A DNA stretch of 64,000 bases from assembly GCF_000001735.4 (NCBI RefSeq), contig NC_003075.7:7069001-7133000 (forward strand), read 5' to 3'. The notes beneath the pieces are model-generated. The model saw only the letters and a list, made by a program, of their open reading frames with translations. It ran no database searches and was not told the DNA's origin. Numbering within the stretch: the stretch's first letter is position 1; each line of letters begins with the position of its first letter. This document shows, piece by piece, positions 57,840 through 64,000 of this stretch. The DNA is from Arabidopsis thaliana (Eukaryota; Streptophyta; Magnoliopsida; Brassicales; Brassicaceae). The translations under genes were made by a program, and so were the position numbers.

Positions 57840-59072
57840 ATATTACCTGAGTGTAGCAATCGATTGCGGTTGTAAAATCTTTGGATCGGAAAGCTAAGTC
57901 CCCTTGCTTCTTTGAAAAGAGAGATTCCTGCATCTGGGTTGTCCACATTTGAAACGAGAGCTGCAGAAGAAGGTAAATAAAATCATATTCAAAACAAGTC
58001 CCTAATGCAAAAGACTAAGTAGTAAGCGAGAGGAAGGAATAGATTAACACCTCAATGGCAATTCCTTGTATCCAATCTTACTAAGTATTTCCTGTATGGC
58101 TGTAAGATCCATTCTTAAGCAGTATTTCCTGTATGGCTGTAAGATTCACTCTTAAGCATGCATCATCACCAAAGGATGTCTGAGAAAGAATGAGGCAGGA
58201 AAAACGATGATGATCATCATTTAGATTTTAGTAAGGACTGAACTAGAGATTCCTTCCAAGAACTATCCAGCAAGAAACAAAGAGCCAGGTCCTACATTAC
58301 ATCTAAAGTTTATATATCTTCTATTAGTAGAGAACTTACATGGCTCGGTGGAATATGTTTTCCACTAATGAGATCGAGCAAAACGGTTCCAAAACTGAAA
58401 ACATAATACACTCTCTGGTGTAACTCTACCTGACACAAGATGAAGAAAGTGGATTTAGCTTTGGGAACTTTGTGCCCTGAAATATTTTGGACATATATAA
58501 ACATGAAGCAGAGAGAGTTTTACCCGTTAGCAAATTTCTCTGTAGGAGTAAATGCCAAGTTAGTGCTATATAACTCTTCCCATCTCTGCTACTTTTCATG
58601 AGTCCAAAGCAAGACAACCTGGGATTCCCATCCTAAAAACCGATGAAAGATAAACAAAATTTTACGACTTCAAATACAGATCACTCAGAGAGATAAAGAA
58701 ACATTGAATCAATATATTCACCAAAATAAATGCCAGCATTACAGAGCTTGATTAAGTAAGGTTCATGCTTAAGCAGGAAAAGGAGAACGTTCAAACACAA
58801 ACCATCACCCAAATCTATCGTTAACTACCAGACTCACTAAAATTAATTCCAATTGACAAGATCTAAGAAAACCCAGTTTCGAAATTTGATGGTTTCAATT
58901 CCAATCATCAATCTCGGCTAAAAGGAACTGAAAAAAATGAAAACAGAGAGATACGTACCATGGGAAATAGATTGGAGCATACTCTCCGATTTGAAATCGT
59001 CGAGGGTCTCCACCGACGTTGAAATGAATATAACGACAGATCGGATCCGACGCATATCTCCTCATAATTCAT
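57840..59072 (-). pseudogene. Broken BSK-type (brassinosteroid-signaling kinase) gene fragment
   Basis: Pieces of a BSK pseudokinase plus its TPR region occur in order on the minus strand. 58640-58530: LSCFGLMKSSRDGKSY, then a 2-bp insertion near 58570 that breaks the frame before TNLAFTPTEKFANG. 58430-58340: VTPESV, then in another frame SFGTVLLDLISGKHIPPSH. 58200-58060: DACLRVNLTAIQEIL, followed by a 37-bp tandem duplication that shifts the frame. 57963-57848: LSFQMWTTQMQESLFSKKQG and DFTTAIDCYTQ. The N-terminal kinase half and most TPR sequence are absent. A possible unrelated first exon starts at 59072 (MNYEEICVGSDLSL). Intact BSKs are membrane-bound partners of BRI1. This locus cannot encode one. 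Confidence 0.75.
58080..58160. repeat. 37-bp tandem duplication in the BSK relic
   Basis: The phrase TATTTCCTGTATGGCTGTAA with its following GAT(C/T)CA(T/C)TCTTAAG occurs twice head to tail, starting near 58086 and 58123. A unit of 37 bases is not a multiple of three, so it destroys the reading frame. Confidence 0.85.
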
Positions 59073-59811
59073 CGGATCGAGTGATTTCGCGTTGAAGGTC
59101 GACAAAAAGAGAGAGACGATGAAATGGGGAAACAAACAAAATTTGTCACGTGAGTACTTTTTTTTTTGGGTTTTGTCATTATAATCCCACCAATGGTGTA
59201 TCGACACGTCATCGCCTCTTAACATACCAAATAACTCTAACCTAAAGACACACACACCTGGTTGCACACAAAAAAAAAAAGACACACACTTCTTAGTTCT
59301 TATAAAGGAACAAAACTTGTAAATAGGGATATATGTCATGACCAAAAAGATATTGTATAAAAGATAATTTTTATTCAATTTTTTTTTTTTTTTTTTTGAT
59401 CTGTTGATTTAGGTTGGAATGCAGAATTGTGGTGAATTCAACACCATCTCTCAAATCTTTTAGAGATAATATAGATAGATCAGAGAAGATAGAAAGGAAA
59501 AAAGATGGTGTGACGCGTTGAATGCTCCATGGCCACTGCAAGAAAATGTAATAACACTTTCAGAAAATGGGGATGTAAGTAAAAAAAATTCGGAAAAATG
59601 TCTGCAAACTTATGAATCTACTCATGATCAAATGGAAGAAGAAAATCTCAAGAATCTTGACATTATTATCATTTGCTGACAAATTGCATAGAGAAGAGCA
59701 AGTCAACAAATCCTTATCTGCTTCCCTATTCTAATAATTGTATTGAGTTTTTCCTGTCTGACTTGTTGCAACTCCTTGGCTCCAACAAGTTACGAGGGAA
59801 AACATAGCGAA
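59073..59811. other. Spacer between BSK relic and NLR relic B
   Basis: AT-rich, with a long T run near 59380. The stretch 59630-59800 contains bits such as CTTGACATTATTATCATTTG that might be more decayed NLR sequence, but I cannot place them. No gene is seen. Confidence 0.35.
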
Positions 59812-60111
59812 CTCCTTCCAGTAGTTACTACTTAAACTAAGCTATGACTCTCTTCCTCCTCAACTTAAGCGATGCTTTGACCTCTGCTCAGTATTCCCCA
59901 AGGGCCATGTTTTCGATAGGGAGGAATTATTGCAGTAGACCTCTTATACCAACCAAGGAGCAGCAGAAGATTGGAAATGATTACCTGGTGATTTAGTTTG
60001 CTCAATCTTTTTTTTCATGACAAGCTTTGTGATGCATGATCTTATGAATGATTTAGCAAAAGCTGTTTCAGGATGACATTTTTCATTTTCTACAAGCCAA
60101 TGTGATATTGT
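59812..60111 (+). pseudogene. NLR (CC-NB-LRR) resistance-gene relic B
   Basis: This is a shorter version of relic A. It contains the sequence for LSSST/QLKRCF-like text, then FPKGHVFDREE (absent in relic A), DLLYQPRSS, GNDYLGDLV and TSFVMHDLMNDLAKAVSG. It shares with relic A the same junction, where SG runs directly into the bases for HFSFSTSQCD, and the same downstream DNA. It lies just downstream of PLD gamma1. No reading frame survives. Confidence 0.85.
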
Positions 60112-60351
60112 AATCATATAGTACTAAAGATATGACAACATTACTAAATTAAATCATATAGTAAAAATCCAAAACACACACTTTGATAGATCAATTGAAA
60201 TTTTGTAATAAATAGATTTACAGCTCATAAATTTGAAAAGCACAACTAGACCCTAAAGGCACACTTTCAATCAGATCACACTGAGAGAGATTTCTTGAAG
60301 TGGAAGAAATAAAGAACAAATGTTGATCACTACAAGCCTACAAGGTAAGTT
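60112..60351. other. 3' untranslated/flanking region of PLD gamma1
   Basis: Almost identical to 52913-53151 downstream of PLD gamma3. It holds the end of the gamma1 transcript. Confidence 0.6.
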
Positions 60352-63300
60352 TCATATGGTGAGGTTTTCTTGTAGTGCAAGGAACGATCCTATGATCTTG
60401 CCACCCAGATCTGGGAATGTCTCGCATCCAGGAAGAGAACTCACTTTGCCTGTTCTATCAACTTGAACTGGATACTTAAGAAGATGACCTGACATCTCTG
60501 TGACTTCCTCTGCTGCATACTGTCTCCAATTCAGCTCACTCAATTGCCTTACTCGTCTCACGCATTCCATGTTCTCTGGTTCCTCGAAACCTTGCTCTAG
60601 AAACCCTAGATGTTCTGCCCATAACGACATTCTATACCCAAAGATCTGCAAGAAATTGGGACAAACCAGGGTTCAGACATGTTTAAGAGAACATACATTG
60701 GTGGGTTGCTAGTTTTTCGTCTTAGAATGCTGTCCTAGATTGAAAAGTAGAAGTATTTGAAAGTCTTATTTACCTGACCATGAGGACGAGAACCTTTCAT
60801 AGCCCATGAATAGTGTGGCTGATACCCTCCCATGGCGATTTCAGTATCTCTAGTTCCTTCCAAGGATCTCTGGTTGATATTCGCGGAACCAATTAAGACA
60901 AACTCATCATCCACTACCATACCTTTGGAATGAACATATATCATGAATCTTCGACTCTTCAAAGCTTGTACCTAGATTAGTTTGTTGTTTCAGTGAGTTA
61001 ACGAGGCCATTATGGTGAAACTCAAGATTTTAAAAAGAAGAAATTTATATATGTATACCTGTGCAGCATTTGCATTTGCGTTTGGCTGAGGTGGCTTCCG
61101 AGGACTATTATATACGCTAACTGTTCCAACAGGAACTTCTCTGGTTCCAAGACAGAAAAAGTTCAAAAAGTCTTGTGGCTCAAACTGGCTATCAAGACCA
61201 ACTTCCACAAGTGCCTTGTAGATGGTTTGATACATCATTTGCATTGTCTTGTGCTGCAGAGATTATGAAAAGATTTCCGGTATGAAGACGGCAAGATAGG
61301 GTTGTTTTAGCAAAAAATTGACAAATTATTTACCTGCCAGTAGAGAATTCTTTGAATAGGGTTACTTGTTGGAGCACCTTCTGGCCACATTGGAATGACA
61401 ATATAAGCAGCAAACTTCTCCCTTGCTCTAATTTTGTTAGCAATCTTAAGCGCGATTTCCATCGGGATTAGATTATTAGCACCTGCAATGCCAAAACTCC
61501 TTGTTATTACTGCACGCATTGATTACTGAGCTTGCCTTTAAAAGCTTTCAATTTTCTTACCCAAGTCCTTGTTTGAATCCCAGTTGAATGAAGATCCAAG
61601 AAAATATTGGTTCTCAATGTAAATGAAGTGCTGAGCAGATCGTATGGCCTTAACATAAGCTGCGTGTATGCTCATATCTATGAGAATATTCTTCCCACAT
61701 AGAAGATTCTGTTCACAAATACAGTTTGTCAGCAGAGAATAGCAACATGATGACAAACTAAAACAGTTCACAGTTGTTCTTACTCTTCCAGTAGCTTCCT
61801 TTGGGTCCTTTGGAAACCCTTTGACTGAACTTGAATCAATGGAACGGAAAACCTAAAGATTAATATCATTGCAACAAAAATTAGATTCCTTTTGTAACCA
61901 CCACAAATAAAAATAATGCTTCATGAGTTATCAATGATAATTAGTCTTGCTAAATTACCTGAACATGCCAAGACTCTGGATCATTATCATTAGCAGAAGA
62001 AGCTTCAGAAAGTCCCACGATGTCAGGAATTCTGTCTATCCTAAGCAAAGAATCATCAGAAGAAGATTTTAGTTTCCCAATTCCGCGAGGTTTTGAAGCC
62101 TTCATCCAGCGTTCCTCGAAATTAGCAAGTACATCATATGCAGCTGGACCATCAATCTTGCTGTGAAGATCATGCCATGGTTCTCTTGGTCCATCATCCG
62201 CAGTAGTCTAATAAGAAAAACAGATTTTACATGGATCAAGAATAGCGATTTTAATTCCAAAACTGCAACCAAGGAGGATTTTTCTTAAATGGTTACCACA
62301 AAATTTGGGTTGTGGAAGTCATCTTTATGGAGTGTCTTTAATGTCCTGAAGAGAGGATGCTTGGGAGTATCAAATCGTCCGTTGCACAAATCTAGCCCTC
62401 CAACAAATGCTACGATCTTTCTTCGGTTCTGAGCTGCTTCAGCGTCTACAATCACAGTTTTTTGATGATGCGTGTAGATTGTTCCAACTTCCTGATCATC
62501 ATAATGACACTCAAATTTCAGATGATGAAACTATACACACGGGAGTTTAAGCAGTAAGCAGTAACTAATGAGCATCTTACAGATTTTTTTATGAAGCTGT
62601 GACCTTTCCCTCCAGATCTGGGACAAAGGAGAACTTGCACCGACGAATGCTTGAAAAAACGGCGAGTCTCCTCATCGCTTGTGTTCATAACTCCTTGCTA
62701 CAACAAAACAAAAGCTTTCATTAAAACGATAGAAGGATCATTGCTTCAGTTAGTACAGACATGTAAAACGATCTAACTGAAGCAAACTCATGCTTTCCAA
62801 CAAGATAGACAGTAGCGTGGATCTATTTTGGATACGGAACATTAGCCGGATTAAATAGAAACACAGAGAAAAACCTATGCGAAAAATTAAGAACATAGTA
62901 TTAAACCTGCATATTTTTTTAACTCAGCATTCACGCAAACAGAGAAGCAACAACAGAGTTATGTAGATTCTTACTGTTTTGAATCCCAGAAGACTCCTTG
63001 ACGTTGGATCGTCCCACACCAAAACCAACACTCTAACACCTTCTTGAGATTTGACTTTAAGCAACTCCCCTAATGTACCTTCGGTGGGATCATTGGTACG
63101 ACGAACCAGCCTAACCGGATGGAAAACTGACCAACCTGTGATATAAATCAACCTTCTTGCCTGCCTTATTGCATCAGCCATATCCTCCCAGCACTTTCCA
63201 TGTCTATACTGAATCCCACCATCAAGATGTACACTCGGAAGAGTACCGTCATCAACATGAGCATCCTGATACAGAGTAACCCTACCGCCTTTCCTCAAAG

Positions 63301-63937
63301 GGAAGTATGTACCGGGAACTCCTACACACTCATTACCAGAACCAACACCCATTTGGTAAAGTCTCATTCTTTCCATTGGAGTGTATTGAATAGACAAACC
63401 CAACACAGCACCTTGTTTACAAGGCTTCCCACTACTATTAAGTATCGGAAAGAGCCCTTCGATCCTATTCCCCGAACACAGCTGCTCCGTTGGGATTCCA
63501 ACAGCTCCCATGATCTGTGATCCAATAATATCACTATCTTTCACAACAAAATGTACTTCAGCAGCACTATGAGCAACCGGTACATCAAAATGCTGCATCC
63601 ACACAGGATTCTCACTATTGCTAATAACAAAAGTTCTACCAATCACAGCACCAGAGATAGAGACAGTAACATAAGGATCACTAGTGATCTTAGAAGACTT
63701 CTCACCTTCCACTTTCTTCCGACCTAACCCAGACAACATCCCACCAAGTCTGTTATGGAAACCATCCATATTAGGAAGATGTTTAGCTTCCTTAACCCAA
63801 ATGTCTAAGTTACCATGTAACAATTCGACCCTCAAAGAGCCACTACTCGTAGCAAACGGCACGTATTGCTGGCCGCCCCCATGGCTTGACCCTCCTCCCA
63901 TAGACATAGTCTCAGTATAAGCCGGATGATACGCCAT
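60352..63937 (-). CDS. PLDGAMMA1: Phospholipase D gamma 1
   Basis: Ten exons, 5' to 3': 63937-62975, 62697-62581, 62491-62297, 62207-61959, 61852-61784, 61708-61561, 61482-61334, 61253-61059, 60971-60774 and 60645-60352, giving 858 residues. The C2 domain spans about 30-185. HKD motif 1 is H369-x-K371 with D376 ([13 protein letters not shown]), and motif 2 is H709-x-K711 with D716 ([13 protein letters not shown]). All catalytic residues are present. It makes phosphatidic acid, a lipid signal in stress and membrane remodelling, and gamma-type PLDs depend on calcium and PIP2. The start [18 protein letters not shown] is intact. An Asn/Ala repeat (PNANANAAQ) is unique to this copy. The leader and promoter run off the window end. 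Confidence 0.96.
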
Positions 63938-64000
63938 GAAAATCGAAATCAAAAACCCAAAAAGTCAGAAACTTTCAGCTGTTAGATCAAATCTCAAGCG
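63938..64000 (-). promoter_or_regulatory. Start of PLD gamma1 5' leader
   Basis: The stretch corresponds to the leader directly upstream of the start codon and is homologous to the gamma2 and gamma3 leaders (shared GTTAGATCAAATCTCAAGC-like text). The promoter lies outside the window. Confidence 0.5.

Overview
The window is nuclear DNA of a flowering plant. Genes are rich in introns with GT..AG junctions, intergenic DNA is AT-rich, and the gene families are plant-specific (SPX-MFS, LCR/defensin-like, F-box/kelch, PLD gamma). Gene order and rebuilt protein lengths (HMG-CoA synthase 461 aa; phospholipases D gamma 856, 866 and 858 aa; SPX-MFS transporter 707 aa) match what I remember of Arabidopsis thaliana chromosome 4, about At4g11730 to At4g11850. 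I therefore call it A. thaliana or an extremely close relative. That match is from memory, not from a search.

Layout. 1-1968 (+): 3' part of a damaged plasma-membrane H+-ATPase gene. 2955-6256 (+): UBA/UIM/UBX protein (SAY1/PUX8). 6826-14469: three minus-strand F-box/kelch copies, the first frameshifted, with a plus-strand defensin-like gene (10326-11134) among them. 16970-19212 (+): acidic DUF4378 protein. About 20.4-20.8 kb: probable copia-type LTR remnant. 21456-24208 (+): NUP50/RanBP1-domain nucleoporin. 24666-29519 (-): multi-pass membrane calcineurin-like phosphoesterase. 30.9-36.4 kb: repeat-rich intergenic DNA with a GTG/GAT minisatellite and a 1.39-kb foldback element holding a 27-bp minisatellite full of E2F-like sites. 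36446-39450 (+): vacuolar phosphate transporter (SPX-MFS). 40124-42901 (-): cytosolic HMG-CoA synthase. 43-46.9 kb: AT-rich DNA with a tandem duplication, a decayed copy of PLD-gamma 3' flank and a Mutator-type MITE. 46985-63937 (-): three tandem PLD gamma genes (order gamma2, gamma3, gamma1), with a small two-exon gene, two relics of one NLR resistance gene and a broken BSK-type kinase gene between them.

The genes are independent transcription units, not a pathway. The clearest joint histories are the F-box/kelch and PLD gamma tandem arrays. I found no tRNA, rRNA or CRISPR. No wholly new system is evident. The most unusual structures are the E2F-site-rich foldback element and the NLR relics copied together with the PLD unit. 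All exon boundaries were placed by hand from reading frame, splice consensus and family homology.
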